From positions 434,001 to 498,000 of the forward strand of contig NZ_JBHULB010000007.1 of the NCBI RefSeq assembly GCF_042684265.1: a stretch of 64,000 bases of DNA, read 5' to 3'. Both the position numbers and the translations under genes were made by a program. Source of the DNA: Croceitalea marina. GTDB taxonomy: Bacteria > Bacteroidota > Bacteroidia > Flavobacteriales > Flavobacteriaceae. Positions within the stretch are counted from its first letter, which is position 1, and every line of letters begins with the position of its first letter. Of this stretch, positions 51,015 to 59,935 are shown in pieces. Below the pieces are notes generated by a model. It was not told where the DNA came from and searched no databases. It worked only from the letters and a program-made list of their open reading frames with translations.

Positions 51015-52004
51015 TCAATTTTGACCAATAATCTTGCTCATCACCCAACTTGTATGTAACCCTGATTCTCCAGTTGAAGGGTGGATTTCTTTACCTAATA
51101 AATGCCGTTTCATATTTAAAACATGAAATTCGTGTAAATGCTTCGGATGTGGTATAACTAAAGACTCTTTTTTCTCAGGTGTAATTAGTTCAATAGGCTC
51201 TTCGTCCAAAACTGAAAATCGTATTTCTCCATTACTGCCAAAGATTTCAACCTTATCTCTTGCCTCATTTGCCCCAAAATTCCAGCTGCCCGAACCCATA
51301 GCTCCATTTTTATGCATCCAACTACCTGATACGGAATCATATGCCGAATATAAGCTTTGTTGATTTGTAGCAAAGCCATTTGCTTTTACGATATCCCCTA
51401 GCAAAAAGATAAAAAGATCTAGGCCATGGCTTGCCAAATCATCAAAATAACCGGCTGGAGCTATCTTGGCATCGGTACGCCAATTATATTCCCCACTTCT
51501 ATCCAATGGACTTGCTGTTCTGCTTTTATACCAATTGATATGCCGAACCTCTCCTATCAAATCATCCGATAACCACTCTTTGATTTTTAAGAATCGTGGC
51601 AACGATCGCCGATAGTATGCAAGAAATAAGGGAATATTTTTTCCTTTAAAAGTGTTATAAATCGCCAAGCTCTCTGCATAGGTTGGTGCCATGGGTTTTT
51701 CTATACAGCAGGGTTTGCCAGCCGCCGCAACCTGTAAACCATATAATTTATGCGTATCTGGTGGCGTTGCAATATAAATAGCATCTATCTCAGGATGATG
51801 TATAAGGGCTTTTGCATCATCTGTATACAAAGGAACCTTGTGTCGTTTGGCATAATCTTCAGCCTTATCCAGATTACGTCTCATCACACCAAAAAGCTCA
51901 AAACCTTCTGTAATTTGGTAAGCGGGACCACTTTTAACTTCGGTGACATTACCACAACCGATAATGCCCCACTTAATAGGCGTTTGCGCAAAAAAGGGAT
52001 TCAA
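51015..52004 (-). CDS. Gfo/Idh/MocA-family oxidoreductase
   Basis: A 329-residue NAD(P)-dependent dehydrogenase. Rossmann motif WGIIGCGNVTEVKSGPAY (about 12-29), the conserved CCIEKPMAPTYAE (EKP block near 96) and AGYFDDLASHGLDLFIFLLG with the catalytic-region His. These enzymes oxidise or reduce cyclic sugars or inositols. It lies 40 bp after the TonB receptor gene on the same strand, so it may be co-transcribed from the TPP-controlled promoter; a link to thiamine is not established. Confidence 0.88.
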   Translation of the reverse strand: MNPFFAQTPIKWGIIGCGNVTEVKSGPAYQITEGFELFGVMRRNLDKAEDYAKRHKVPLYTDDAKALIHHPEIDAIYIATPPDTHKLYGLQVAAAGKPCCIEKPMAPTYAESLAIYNTFKGKNIPLFLAYYRRSLPRFLKIKEWLSDDLIGEVRHINWYKSRTASPLDRSGEYNWRTDAKIAPAGYFDDLASHGLDLFIFLLGDIVKANGFATNQQSLYSAYDSVSGSWMHKNGAMGSGSWNFGANEARDKVEIFGSNGEIRFSVLDEEPIELITPEKKESLVIPHPKHLHEFHVLNMKRHLLGKEIHPSTGESGLHTSWVMSKIIGQN

Positions 52005-52044
52005 TAATAACAGCTTTAGAATTCCTTAAAGTTACATAATCACA

Positions 52045-54219
52045 CTAAAAGTTAACCGTTGCCCCTAATAGAAAATTAATTCCTGCCTGAGGATAAAATC
52101 CTGCTCCTTCAATTGTTGTGATAGTACCAGGGTTTGAAAAATCATCATCAAAAGTGAAAAAATAACCATTAGATTCAAACTCCGCGTTAAAAAGATTATT
52201 CACCAAGCCAGAGAACACGATGCTTTTTAAAAATCCATTGCATTCCAGTTCATACTGTAGATTTAGGTCAGTTTGCGAATAAGCTCCTAACACCGAAGCT
52301 TCCGCATCAATATTACCCATATACTGTTTTCCTACATATTTTGACAATAAGCTTAACTGCATTTGGGCAATTGGGCTATAAACAAACATATTACCCACAA
52401 TGATATTCGGTGAAAAAGCAATATTCGTATTTCCTAAATTTTGAACCACCCCATCACGTTGAAACAAAAAGTCTTGATTTTTGTTTGTGCTTAAGGCGAT
52501 ATTCGGACGCAAACTAAATTGATTATTAAATCGAATATTGGCATCTATCTCTAGCCCCAGACGATAGCTGTCGCCAACATTTGCTCTTAAAGGAGCGCCA
52601 ACATCATTTAATTCACCCGTTAAAACCAATTGGTCTTTATAGTTCATGTAATAGATATTGGTATTTACCTGAACTTCAGAAGAAACATAGCGCCAACCCA
52701 ATTCAAGATCATTTAATCGCTCTGGTCTTGGGTTTCCGTTTTCATAATCGTTACGGTTCGGTTCTCTATTCGCAACCGCGTAAGACAAATAGAAGTTGTT
52801 GTTTGTATTCAAATCAAAGGTTAAGCCCGCTTTAGGGTTGAAAAAATTGAAGGTATCGTCTACCAAGCCCGTATCTTCTCCATTAGCCTCGTACCCAACA
52901 GTTCGATATTGAAGGTCTCCATACAAAGACCATTTGTTCGTTAATCTATAGTTGGCCTTGGTATAAATGTTGAAATCTATTTTTGTGGAATTATCGTCGT
53001 AATAACGCTCATTATATTGGCTATCACTGGCAAAACGCGCCCAAATGACCTCACCAAAATGGTCTCCTTTATACGTATTCCAGCCACCACCAATAATTAA
53101 ATCTAGTTTATCCTTAGAATAATTAGCAGAAAAAACAGTGCCATAAAAATCGTTATCGAGCCATCTTCTTCTAATCAAATCTGTGGTGTTAACTTCTTCG
53201 CCTTCCACCGTAATCGGTTCAAAACCATACGTGCCAAAATCGTCATCTTCGCGAAATTGCTCAAAATAACCCCTTCCACGAGTGTAGTGCAATGCTATGT
53301 TCGTACTCCAAAAATCTGAAAGCTTTTCATTCCAAAGCAACTGAAAGTGGTCTTGTTTGTAATTATCAACTTCGTTCTCATAAAAACGGGTATTGCCATC
53401 CTCATCGGTATATATACCCGCTGGATTAAATGTTCTGTCTGTCGCCAAGGTTTCAGGATCCAAACCAAACCATGATTGGTAGGTAATTTCATGGCCGCCA
53501 AAAAGCAATACTTTTATCAAGGTATTGTCATCTTTATACGCCCCTTGTAAAAAATAAGAATCGAGTTCAGATGATGCTCTATCTACATAGCCATCAGAGG
53601 TTATTCTAGACAATCTACCTGAAATTTCTATATGGTCATTAAGTAATCCTGTACTGAACTTGATATTGTTTCTGAGGGTATTAAAACTTCCAAAAGATGA
53701 TGAAATTTGTCCGTAGGCGTCTTCAGAAAAAGCATCTGTCAACAAATTCAAACTTGCGCCAAAAGCGCTAGCCCCATTAGTTGAAGTACCTACGCCTCTT
53801 TGGAGTTGCAAACTTTCAACAGATGAAGCAAAATCGGGCATGTTTACCCAAAAAGTGCCCTGTGATTCGGCATCGTTATATGGTATACCATTTATGGTTA
53901 CGTTCACCCTCGTAGCATCACTACCTCTAACACGAATACCTGTATAACCCACACCAGCCCCAGCGTCTGAAGTTGTAACCACAGAAGGGAGAAAGTTCAT
54001 AAGAATAGGAATATCTTGCCCCAAATTTCTTGACTTGATATCTTCTTTTGTAAGATTCGAAAAAGTTACCGGTGATTCTTTAGTTACACGCACTGCCGAA
54101 ACAAAAACCTCATCGAGCACTACTTTTTTACCTACTAAAGAATCTGTTGGGTTTTGTTGAGCAAAAACACTCGTGGCCAATACAAAAAAAGCCGACATAG
54201 TTAAAATAGTGTGTTTCAT
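52045..54219 (-). CDS. TonB-dependent receptor controlled by a TPP riboswitch
   Basis: A 724-residue outer-membrane receptor: signal peptide (1-20, TSVFAQ), a plug domain (about 35-145; ILMNFLPSVVTTSDAGAGVG, IRVRGSDATRVNVTINGIPY) and a barrel that ends in aromatic Phe (GATVNF). There is no N-terminal CarboxypepD_reg domain. The THI box at 54382-54521 on the same strand shows that thiamine diphosphate controls it, so it is most likely the outer-membrane importer of thiamine or a precursor. This follows the OMR1 type described for Bacteroidota, by established riboswitch logic. Confidence 0.88.
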   Translation of the reverse strand: MKHTILTMSAFFVLATSVFAQQNPTDSLVGKKVVLDEVFVSAVRVTKESPVTFSNLTKEDIKSRNLGQDIPILMNFLPSVVTTSDAGAGVGYTGIRVRGSDATRVNVTINGIPYNDAESQGTFWVNMPDFASSVESLQLQRGVGTSTNGASAFGASLNLLTDAFSEDAYGQISSSFGSFNTLRNNIKFSTGLLNDHIEISGRLSRITSDGYVDRASSELDSYFLQGAYKDDNTLIKVLLFGGHEITYQSWFGLDPETLATDRTFNPAGIYTDEDGNTRFYENEVDNYKQDHFQLLWNEKLSDFWSTNIALHYTRGRGYFEQFREDDDFGTYGFEPITVEGEEVNTTDLIRRRWLDNDFYGTVFSANYSKDKLDLIIGGGWNTYKGDHFGEVIWARFASDSQYNERYYDDNSTKIDFNIYTKANYRLTNKWSLYGDLQYRTVGYEANGEDTGLVDDTFNFFNPKAGLTFDLNTNNNFYLSYAVANREPNRNDYENGNPRPERLNDLELGWRYVSSEVQVNTNIYYMNYKDQLVLTGELNDVGAPLRANVGDSYRLGLEIDANIRFNNQFSLRPNIALSTNKNQDFLFQRDGVVQNLGNTNIAFSPNIIVGNMFVYSPIAQMQLSLLSKYVGKQYMGNIDAEASVLGAYSQTDLNLQYELECNGFLKSIVFSGLVNNLFNAEFESNGYFFTFDDDFSNPGTITTIEGAGFYPQAGINFLLGATVNF

Positions 54220-54350
54220 CCGTAAAAATTATTACGAATAAAAGGGGCTATTATTCTAAGTTAAAATTTGATTTTCAGTAATTTATATACCTTACTTTGA
54301 AAAATGACGAAGCTTTAAACTCTTTGCAGCCGCACCATCTCACTACTTAT

Positions 54351-54373
54351 AAAAAGGTCCGCTAGACCTTTTT
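54351..54373 (-). terminator. Expression-platform terminator of the TPP riboswitch
   Basis: AAAAAGGTC-CGCTA-GACCTTTTT is a hairpin with a U tract on the minus strand, just downstream of the THI core and 132 bp before the receptor ATG. It fits transcription attenuation when TPP is bound. Confidence 0.8.
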
Positions 54374-54381
54374 ATTTGTTT

Positions 54382-54521
54382 GTCCCTTGGCAGCATTACC
54401 TGCCCAGGTTCATTGGGTATAATCTCAGCCTTTTAAAGTTATTGGTTGAAAGCTAAAAGTTTTAAGAGATGTCTTTCTTTAAACTTTAAACTCAAAACCT
54501 GGAACTTGTATAGCACCCCTT
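54382..54521 (-). ncRNA. TPP riboswitch (THI element)
   Basis: On the minus strand GGGGTGCT (54519-54512) is followed, after a long AT-rich P3 region of about 80 nt, by GGCTGAGATTATACCC (54430-54415) and then ATGAACCTGGGCAGGTAATG with CTGCCAAGGGA (54413-54383). CUGAGA, ACCC, GAACCUG and AAGGGA are the invariant THI-box blocks in their correct order. The 80-nt P3 arm is longer than in the minimal element. A terminator follows directly. Position places the receptor gene at 54219 under its control. Confidence 0.9.
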
Positions 54522-54579
54522 TGAGATGGGGCAAATGTAATGCGCAATTCTATAGAAAACAAGAAGCGTGTAAAAGTAG

Positions 54580-54888
54580 TTAATGCTTCTTCTTCTTTTG
54601 GATCCATCTTCCATAAGCATCGATATAAACTGTTCTAGCGGTACCGCTGCTTAAAACCATTACCAATTTGTACGTATTTCTATTGTCTTTATATGCCTGG
54701 CGCAACTTTGAGGTCGGGTACTGTTTCAATATTTCTTCGACCACGGCTGGGGGCAATTCAGAAGACTTTATTTTCTTAAACTCATCAGCAATACCGATTG
54801 TCTCAATATGCAAATGGCCCATGGAGCTACTCGCGTTGACATTATTGAACGTTATAATCGCTATGATAAATAAAAGAACGCTTTTCAT
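54580..54888 (-). CDS. Small secreted PepSY-like protein
   Basis: A 102-residue protein with a signal peptide (1-19, VNASS) and a PepSY-like core: KIKSSELPPAVVEEILKQYP, then SKLRQAYKDNRNTYKLVMVL and VYIDAYGRWIQ. It is paralogous to the 99-residue protein at 59433 (ISASDLPAAVVKALETDF, INKAYVNEENQYKLEVTA, LYADAEGNWLE). PepSY-like domains are thought to inhibit or sense at the periplasmic face. The two copies bracket a hybrid kinase and sigma-54 regulator, making them candidate inputs or outputs. Confidence 0.72.
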   Translation of the reverse strand: MKSVLLFIIAIITFNNVNASSSMGHLHIETIGIADEFKKIKSSELPPAVVEEILKQYPTSKLRQAYKDNRNTYKLVMVLSSGTARTVYIDAYGRWIQKKKKH

Positions 54889-54980
54889 TTTTAAAACAAT
54901 TTTAAATTTTAAGGACGAAATATGTACGAAGTAAAACGCCTGATGGATTTTTAAAGTACGTTATTGCCCTATTCCAAAGT

Positions 54981-55003
54981 AAAAAAGGCTACCGAAGCAG
55001 CCT
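54981..55003. terminator. Hairpin AAAGGCT/AGCCTTT
   Basis: AAAGGCT-ACCGAAGC-AGCCTTT lies in the 273-bp gap upstream of the 102-residue gene. Read on the minus strand it has a T tract and would be a second terminator after the 67-residue gene. Confidence 0.55.
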
Positions 55004-55097
55004 TTAACAACCTATCAAATAATTGATGGTCTAGGAATACGCATGGTTAGTGTAACATAGCTAGCATCCTTTCTAAAATTTCTTTTTTGTTAAAAAA

Positions 55098-55122
55098 AGG
55101 GCCGCATAATCAGTGCGGCCCT
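55098..55122 (-). terminator. Strong terminator after the 67-residue gene
   Basis: AGGGCCGCA-TAATCAG-TGCGGCCCT is a 9-bp GC-rich stem followed on the minus strand by seven T bases. Confidence 0.88.
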
Positions 55123-55161
55123 ACAACCAATCAACCAACCAAAATCCGCGAGCCAGAACGG

Positions 55162-55365
55162 CTACAGCGGAATGTGAAAATCTTTTTTGTTTTTTATCTT
55201 AGCTTCTTCAGTAACTGTTTCTTCTACCGCCATCGTTACTTCTTCTGTTTTACTTTCTGTGTAATCGTTATTTGAGTTTTCAGATTCGCTCGAATTGGCC
55301 GAAGCAAGTGCCAATGCTCCTATTAATGCTAGTCCTAACAACCCTGATTTAAAAATATCTTCCAT
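55162..55365 (-). CDS. Very small exported protein, acidic
   Basis: A 67-residue protein: a hydrophobic N-terminal segment (about 5-24; GLLGLALIGALALASANSSE) then a Ser/Glu/Thr-rich acidic tail. It has a signal-peptide- or anchor-like start and no recognisable fold. Two terminators follow it. It faces the hybrid kinase gene divergently (168-bp gap), so it may share regulation with it. Function unknown. Confidence 0.5.
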   Translation of the reverse strand: MEDIFKSGLLGLALIGALALASANSSESENSNNDYTESKTEEVTMAVEETVTEEAKIKNKKDFHIPL

Positions 55366-55533
55366 TCTTCTGTTTGTTCATTATATAAGACACAAGTGTT
55401 TTTAAAAAGTCACATTTTCTAAAAAATCGAAGAAACAAACCCTAAAAATGGTGTCGACAGTATTAACATACCATTGGTATCTAACAGCAGCTTTAAAACG
55501 TAGGTATTATATCAAAAAGAGAACTTAGGGCTT

Positions 55534-57978
55534 ATGAAAGATAGATCCCGCAGAAGTTTTACGGCAAAAATAATTGTTAGCTATGCATTGCTGGTGCTTT
55601 TGGGGCTTATTGCAAGTATATTTATTTACTCAGAAATTAAAACATATACTTCTTCTGATCTTTTAGAAAGAAATGATGAAAAACTATTGAAAACCAGTTC
55701 ACTACTAACAGGAATATATATCTCAGAGAACCTTTCTACCCTAGCGCAACAAAGAAATACCAATATAAGCCTTAAGAAATATAAGCAAAAGGTAGACTCG
55801 CTTTTTTCAGAAATAGATACCTTAAAAGTAAATTCAAAAAGCGACACGCAAAAGCAGTTGCTGGATAGTATTCAACTTTTATTGCAACAAAAAGTCTTTA
55901 ATGTAAGTGAACTAAGAAAGTTGCGCAGAAAAAACAACACGAGCAATTCAATAGACTCCCTTTTAAAAGAATTTGGTAAGATTGAAGTTTCAATTGGTCA
56001 TATTACTCCTGAATCTTTTGTTTCCAACTTTAATGAGTTGCCCGATAAAAGCCGGGAGGTTATAAAAAATTATGTTTCTTTTCTAAACAAGAATATCCCA
56101 GATGACGAAAAATCTAAAAAATTAGATTCCGTTTTGGCTGCTTCAAAGCTTATATTATCCGAAGCCAAACTTCAAAGTGAGAAAACAAACTATGAGCTGA
56201 GTAAAAAAGAAAGAGAGCTTTCAAATGCAAACCTTACCCTATCACTTAAACTGCAGCGTATAATTTCAGTAATTAGTGAAGAGATTACATCAAATACCAT
56301 TAAGAACGAAAAAATAAAGAACAATGCCTTGGCAAAAAGTATTCGCCTTGCTGGATTAGCTGCAATAATAGGACTTTTAGTGGTTACCCTGTTCACATTT
56401 TTAATCAATAAAGATTTTTGGAGAATTCAGACATATCGACGCAAACTTGAATCTGAAAAAGCTTTTTCTGAATCGGTTTTAAAGAGTAGAGAACAATTAA
56501 TCGCCACTGTTGGCCATGATCTTAAAACCCCTTTAAATACTATACTGGGTTATTCAGATTTACTGCACATGACTCCTTTAAATGATACTCAGCTATATTA
56601 TGTAGAAAGCGTAGTATCAGCGTCTAAGTATGTTGATGGTTTGGTAAACGACCTCTTGGATTTTTCGAAAATTGAGGCGGGAAAAATAAAGTTAGAACAT
56701 ATTCCTTTTCGAATTGATCAATTAATAACTCAACTCACCGAAGACCTAAAGGAATTTCATGATAAAAAAAGGGTAGTATTAATCTTAGATATTTCTCACA
56801 AACTTAAAAATGAAATTATTGGTGATGCCCTTCGCGTAAAGCAGATTTTGGCCAATCTAATAGGAAATGCAATAAAGTTTACCCACAAAGGTTCAGTTAC
56901 CATTAAAGCAAATATTGAAAAAGAAAATACGCTTCGTATAGACGTAGCGGATACCGGAATCGGTATTAAAAAGGAACTACAGAAAGCCATTTTTCAAGAA
57001 TTTTCACAGGGAGAAGATACTATTGGAAAAAAGTATGGGGGTTACGGACTAGGGCTGACCATTTCAAAAAAACTCATTGAGCTACTTGGCGGTACCATAC
57101 AATTGAAAAGTAAAGAAGGTAAAGGCAGTACCTTCACTTTCACCATTCCCTTTGTTTTTGCTAAAAAAAGCCCTACCAAAATTGAACGTGCTAAATTGAA
57201 TAGCATCACCTTACTTATTATTGATAACGATTTGGCCCTGTTAGATTTGCTAAAAGAAATGTGCAACACCGTAGGAATTGGCGCCCATACCTTTTCGAAT
57301 TTCAATAGTGTTCAAAAAAATGATGCTATCCATTACGATGCAGTGCTTACCGATATTCAAATGCCCGTCGTAGATGGTTTTAAAGTGGCTAAAAAATTAC
57401 GGTCAGGCGATTATCAGCACTACAGACAACAACCCATTTTGGCCATGACAGGGCAAACACATATTGATGAACAATTCTATATTTCTAAGGGATTCACTAA
57501 AGTTGTACAAAAGCCATTTACAAAAGAGGTTTTTCTAGAGAAACTAGTTGAGAGCTTACCAAAAGTAAAAAACAACTACACGTGTGATAAAAAAACAGCG
57601 AAAACTACTTTAAATAAAGAGGCCGGTTTATACGACCTAACCGATATTAAAGCTTTTTTAGGGGATGACACCCTTATTGTAAAAGATGTGCTAACGACCT
57701 TCTTACAAACAAGCCAGGAAAACATTAGAAGACTTAAGGAATTTATTACACTTAGAAAGGTTAAAAAGGTAAATGAACTAGCCCATCAAATGTTACCGAT
57801 GTTTCGGCAGCTCAAAGCATATAAAATCGTTCCCTACTTAGAACAACTTGAAGTAATGGCACAACAAAGCGATTCAGAAAAAATGACAGCTATATTTAAT
57901 CTTTTAAATAAACATGTAAATAACCTCGTGGGAACAATACAAAATGATTTCATTATACGTCAAGATTGTAATGACTGA
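55534..57978 (+). CDS. Hybrid sensor histidine kinase with receiver and HPt domains
   Basis: An 814-residue hybrid kinase: helix (about 12-32), a large helical periplasmic domain (33-268) with long charged stretches, helix (about 270-292), HisKA with ATVGHDLKTPLNTILGY (His328), HATPase (DTGIGIKKEL, GGYGLGLTISKKL), receiver (about 545-665; Asp607 in VLTDIQMPVVDG, Lys of QKPF), and a C-terminal HPt-like domain (about 685-810; ELAHQMLPMFRQLKAYK, His751). A complete phosphorelay in one protein. The partner is probably the sigma-54 regulator, whose gene is convergent and overlaps its 3' end by 26 bp. Confidence 0.88.
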   Translation: MKDRSRRSFTAKIIVSYALLVLLGLIASIFIYSEIKTYTSSDLLERNDEKLLKTSSLLTGIYISENLSTLAQQRNTNISLKKYKQKVDSLFSEIDTLKVNSKSDTQKQLLDSIQLLLQQKVFNVSELRKLRRKNNTSNSIDSLLKEFGKIEVSIGHITPESFVSNFNELPDKSREVIKNYVSFLNKNIPDDEKSKKLDSVLAASKLILSEAKLQSEKTNYELSKKERELSNANLTLSLKLQRIISVISEEITSNTIKNEKIKNNALAKSIRLAGLAAIIGLLVVTLFTFLINKDFWRIQTYRRKLESEKAFSESVLKSREQLIATVGHDLKTPLNTILGYSDLLHMTPLNDTQLYYVESVVSASKYVDGLVNDLLDFSKIEAGKIKLEHIPFRIDQLITQLTEDLKEFHDKKRVVLILDISHKLKNEIIGDALRVKQILANLIGNAIKFTHKGSVTIKANIEKENTLRIDVADTGIGIKKELQKAIFQEFSQGEDTIGKKYGGYGLGLTISKKLIELLGGTIQLKSKEGKGSTFTFTIPFVFAKKSPTKIERAKLNSITLLIIDNDLALLDLLKEMCNTVGIGAHTFSNFNSVQKNDAIHYDAVLTDIQMPVVDGFKVAKKLRSGDYQHYRQQPILAMTGQTHIDEQFYISKGFTKVVQKPFTKEVFLEKLVESLPKVKNNYTCDKKTAKTTLNKEAGLYDLTDIKAFLGDDTLIVKDVLTTFLQTSQENIRRLKEFITLRKVKKVNELAHQMLPMFRQLKAYKIVPYLEQLEVMAQQSDSEKMTAIFNLLNKHVNNLVGTIQNDFIIRQDCND

Positions 57979-59308
57979 TTTTATTGTAAAGTGTTTTTCT
58001 TGTAATTTGAAGTAGTTCCGCAGCTTTTGATTTGTTAAAATTAGTTTTTTTTAAGGCCCTAACTATTTGCTCTTTTTCATAATTTGATTTAGAAAAGGAA
58101 GCTGCAGACCCATCATTGAAATCACCGACATTTATTACCTCTTTTGGTAAAGCATCAATATCAATGTATGTCTCTGTGGATAGTAGAACAGCCCTTTTAA
58201 TTACGTTTTTAAGTTCTCTTAAATTTCCGGGCCAACTGTATTTTTGAAAAAACGCAATCGCTTCTTTAGAAAAACCTTTAATGTCCTTATTCAATTCATC
58301 GTTGGCCTTCTTTAAAAAATGTTCGGCAAATACTAACAAATCTTCAAGGCGTTCCCTTAAAGCCGGAACCTCAACGGAAAATTCATTCAACCGATGGTAT
58401 AAATCTTCTCTAAACGCATTCTCTTTAACGGCATTTTGCAGGTTCTCATTAGTAGCACTTATAATTCTGACATCTATTAAAATCTCATCAGTGCTGCCTA
58501 CTCGCTTAATTTTTCGTTCTTGAATTGCCCTGAGTAACTGAACTTGATTTTCATAGCTCAGATTACCAATTTCATCTAAAAACAAGGTGCCCCCATTGGC
58601 TGCTTCAAAATGACCTATTTTATCATTTACTGCTCCCGTAAAACTCCCTTTTAAATGACCAAAAAATTCACTTGTTGCCAATTCTTTGGGTATAGCCCCA
58701 CAATCGACAGCTATAAAATTATTATGTTTTCGGTTGCTATTTTCATGTATGGCCTTGGCAGCTACTTCTTTTCCCGTGCCGCTTTCACCAGTAATGAGTA
58801 CGGACATATCGGTTGGAGCGACCAATTGAATGTGTTCTTGGAGTTTTTTAGATTTTTCATCAACCCCCTCCAGAATATTCTCTTGAGTTTCACTTTTCAC
58901 TTTAGAAACTAAACTATCAGCTGATTTCTGAATCGTTGTAGCTCTTGATAATTGCATGGCATGATTGATAACCATCAAAATCTCATCAGGTGTAAATGGT
59001 TTGGATATATAATCATCTGCGCCTTTTTTCATAGCGGCAACCGCGGTACCTACCTCGGCATAACCCGTCATCAAAACAACCGGTGTATTAGGATGTATCT
59101 CTTTAATTTCGCACAACAAATCAATACCATTACTGTCCGGAAGTCTAAGGTCAGAAAGAATAATATCATAAGTACTAGAGTCAATGTTTGCTCGAGCATC
59201 TTTTGCCGTTGAACAAACCTCGCTTTGCCAGGCATTCTTTAAAAAGAAATTCTTCAACATTTGGCCAAACGCAATGTCGTCTTCAATAATCAAGATTTTT
59301 TGGGGCAT
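57953..59308 (-). CDS. Sigma-54-dependent response regulator (NtrC family)
   Basis: A 451-residue regulator: receiver (1-120; Asp53 in IILSDLRLPDSNG, Lys103), AAA+ domain with Walker A GESGTGK (Lys180), the sigma-54 contact loop GSFTGA (221-226; one conservative change from GAFTGA), Walker B TLFLDEIGN (245-246), and a C-terminal Fis-type HTH (about 415-451; AAELLQITRKTLYNKISHY). It should activate sigma-54 promoters after phosphorelay. Two TTTACAATAA boxes 33 bp apart lie before its ATG (59321-59363) and may be an autoregulatory site. Confidence 0.92.
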   Translation of the reverse strand: MPQKILIIEDDIAFGQMLKNFFLKNAWQSEVCSTAKDARANIDSSTYDIILSDLRLPDSNGIDLLCEIKEIHPNTPVVLMTGYAEVGTAVAAMKKGADDYISKPFTPDEILMVINHAMQLSRATTIQKSADSLVSKVKSETQENILEGVDEKSKKLQEHIQLVAPTDMSVLITGESGTGKEVAAKAIHENSNRKHNNFIAVDCGAIPKELATSEFFGHLKGSFTGAVNDKIGHFEAANGGTLFLDEIGNLSYENQVQLLRAIQERKIKRVGSTDEILIDVRIISATNENLQNAVKENAFREDLYHRLNEFSVEVPALRERLEDLLVFAEHFLKKANDELNKDIKGFSKEAIAFFQKYSWPGNLRELKNVIKRAVLLSTETYIDIDALPKEVINVGDFNDGSAASFSKSNYEKEQIVRALKKTNFNKSKAAELLQITRKTLYNKISHYNLDV

Positions 59309-59320
59309 GGGGCATTCTTA

Positions 59321-59363
59321 TTATTGTAAAGATACAATGCCCTATGTATGTGTTTATTGTAAA
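59321..59363 (-). promoter_or_regulatory. Paired TTTACAATAA boxes before the regulator gene
   Basis: TTATTGTAAA occurs at 59321-59330 and 59354-59363 (33 bp, three helical turns apart). Read on the minus strand these are TTTACAATAA in direct orientation upstream of the regulator ATG. Candidate self-binding site; inference only. Confidence 0.35.
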
Positions 59364-59378
59364 ATTATCATAAAAAAA

Positions 59379-59398
59379 GGGGTGCAAATGCACCCCTT
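59379..59398 (-). terminator. Terminator after the PepSY-like gene
   Basis: GGGGTGCA-AAT-GCACCCC with flanking AA/TT is an 8-bp stem followed by a T tract on the minus strand, 35 bp after the stop of the 99-residue gene. Confidence 0.88.
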
Positions 59399-59432
59399 AA
59401 ATCTAGTTACGAAAAACTCAAACCAAAATCGA

Positions 59433-59732
59433 CTACATTTCTAACCAATTACCTTCTGCATCTGCATACAAAGTTCCATCAGTTCCGTCTTGAGCGGTCA
59501 CCTCTAGCTTGTACTGATTTTCTTCGTTTACATATGCCTTATTGATAGTTGCACCAGCAAAATCAGTTTCTAAAGCTTTAACAACAGCAGCAGGCAAGTC
59601 AGAAGCTGAAATCTCTTTAAACTCACTAACTTTTACCTCGATACCCTTATCATCTTCGATAACTGTTGTTGAAGCGCTGATTGCCGTTAAACTTCCTAAA
59701 ACTAATGCCGTAGCAAAAAATAACTTTTTCAT
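59433..59732 (-). CDS. Small secreted PepSY-like protein, paralogue
   Basis: A 99-residue protein with a signal peptide (1-21, TAISAS) and a PepSY-like core (EFKEISASDLPAAVVKAL, TINKAYVNEENQYKLEVTA, TLYADAEGNWLEM). Its paralogue is at 54580. The region 42-56 bp upstream of its ATG (59774-59788) reads TGGCATTGTTTTTCC on the minus strand, close to a sigma-54 -24/-12 element, which together with the nearby sigma-54 regulator makes it a likely target gene. Confidence 0.75.
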   Translation of the reverse strand: MKKLFFATALVLGSLTAISASTTVIEDDKGIEVKVSEFKEISASDLPAAVVKALETDFAGATINKAYVNEENQYKLEVTAQDGTDGTLYADAEGNWLEM

Positions 59733-59773
59733 TCTCTTTATATTTAGATTAAACTTTAATTGCTTAGTCTAAA

Positions 59774-59788
59774 GGAAAAACAATGCCA
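59774..59788 (-). promoter_or_regulatory. Possible sigma-54 promoter
   Basis: Minus-strand TGGCATTGTTTTTCC has GG and CC separated by 10 bases, as the -24 GG and -12 GC of sigma-54 promoters; only the -12 second position differs from TTGC. It lies 42 bp ahead of the PepSY-like ATG. Suggestive only. Confidence 0.35.
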
Positions 59789-59935
59789 TCTAAGTTATTT
59801 TGCAAATAATTTTTTAAGTTATTGATTTTTAGTGTATTGCAATTTATTTGAGAAAGTAGAAACTGTGTAAACATGTATACTAGTTTAAAAAAACGTATAC
59901 TTTTTACACACTATTACCAAGCGCAAAATCAAAAA

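Larger units (their letters stand above)
54220..54579. other. 360-bp noncoding stretch
   Basis: This stretch holds the riboswitch and terminator described above plus an AT-rich 5' leader of the receptor mRNA (54220-54350) in which I see no further element, and an upstream part (54523-54579) where the promoter should lie; no clear TAnnTTTG is visible on the minus strand. Confidence 0.7.

Noticed and set aside
54382..54521. Cobalamin riboswitch upstream of the TonB receptor
   Set aside because: The invariant blocks match a THI box, and the B12-box consensus is absent.
57981..57990. A third TTATTGTAAA box as operator at the end of the regulator gene
   Set aside because: It lies in the coding sequence for TLYNK and is explained by codon use.
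59871..59915. Repeated GTATAC sites 20 bp apart downstream of the DUF4301 fusion
   Set aside because: GTATAC is a short self-palindrome in an AT-rich gap and has no gene context that would make it an operator.
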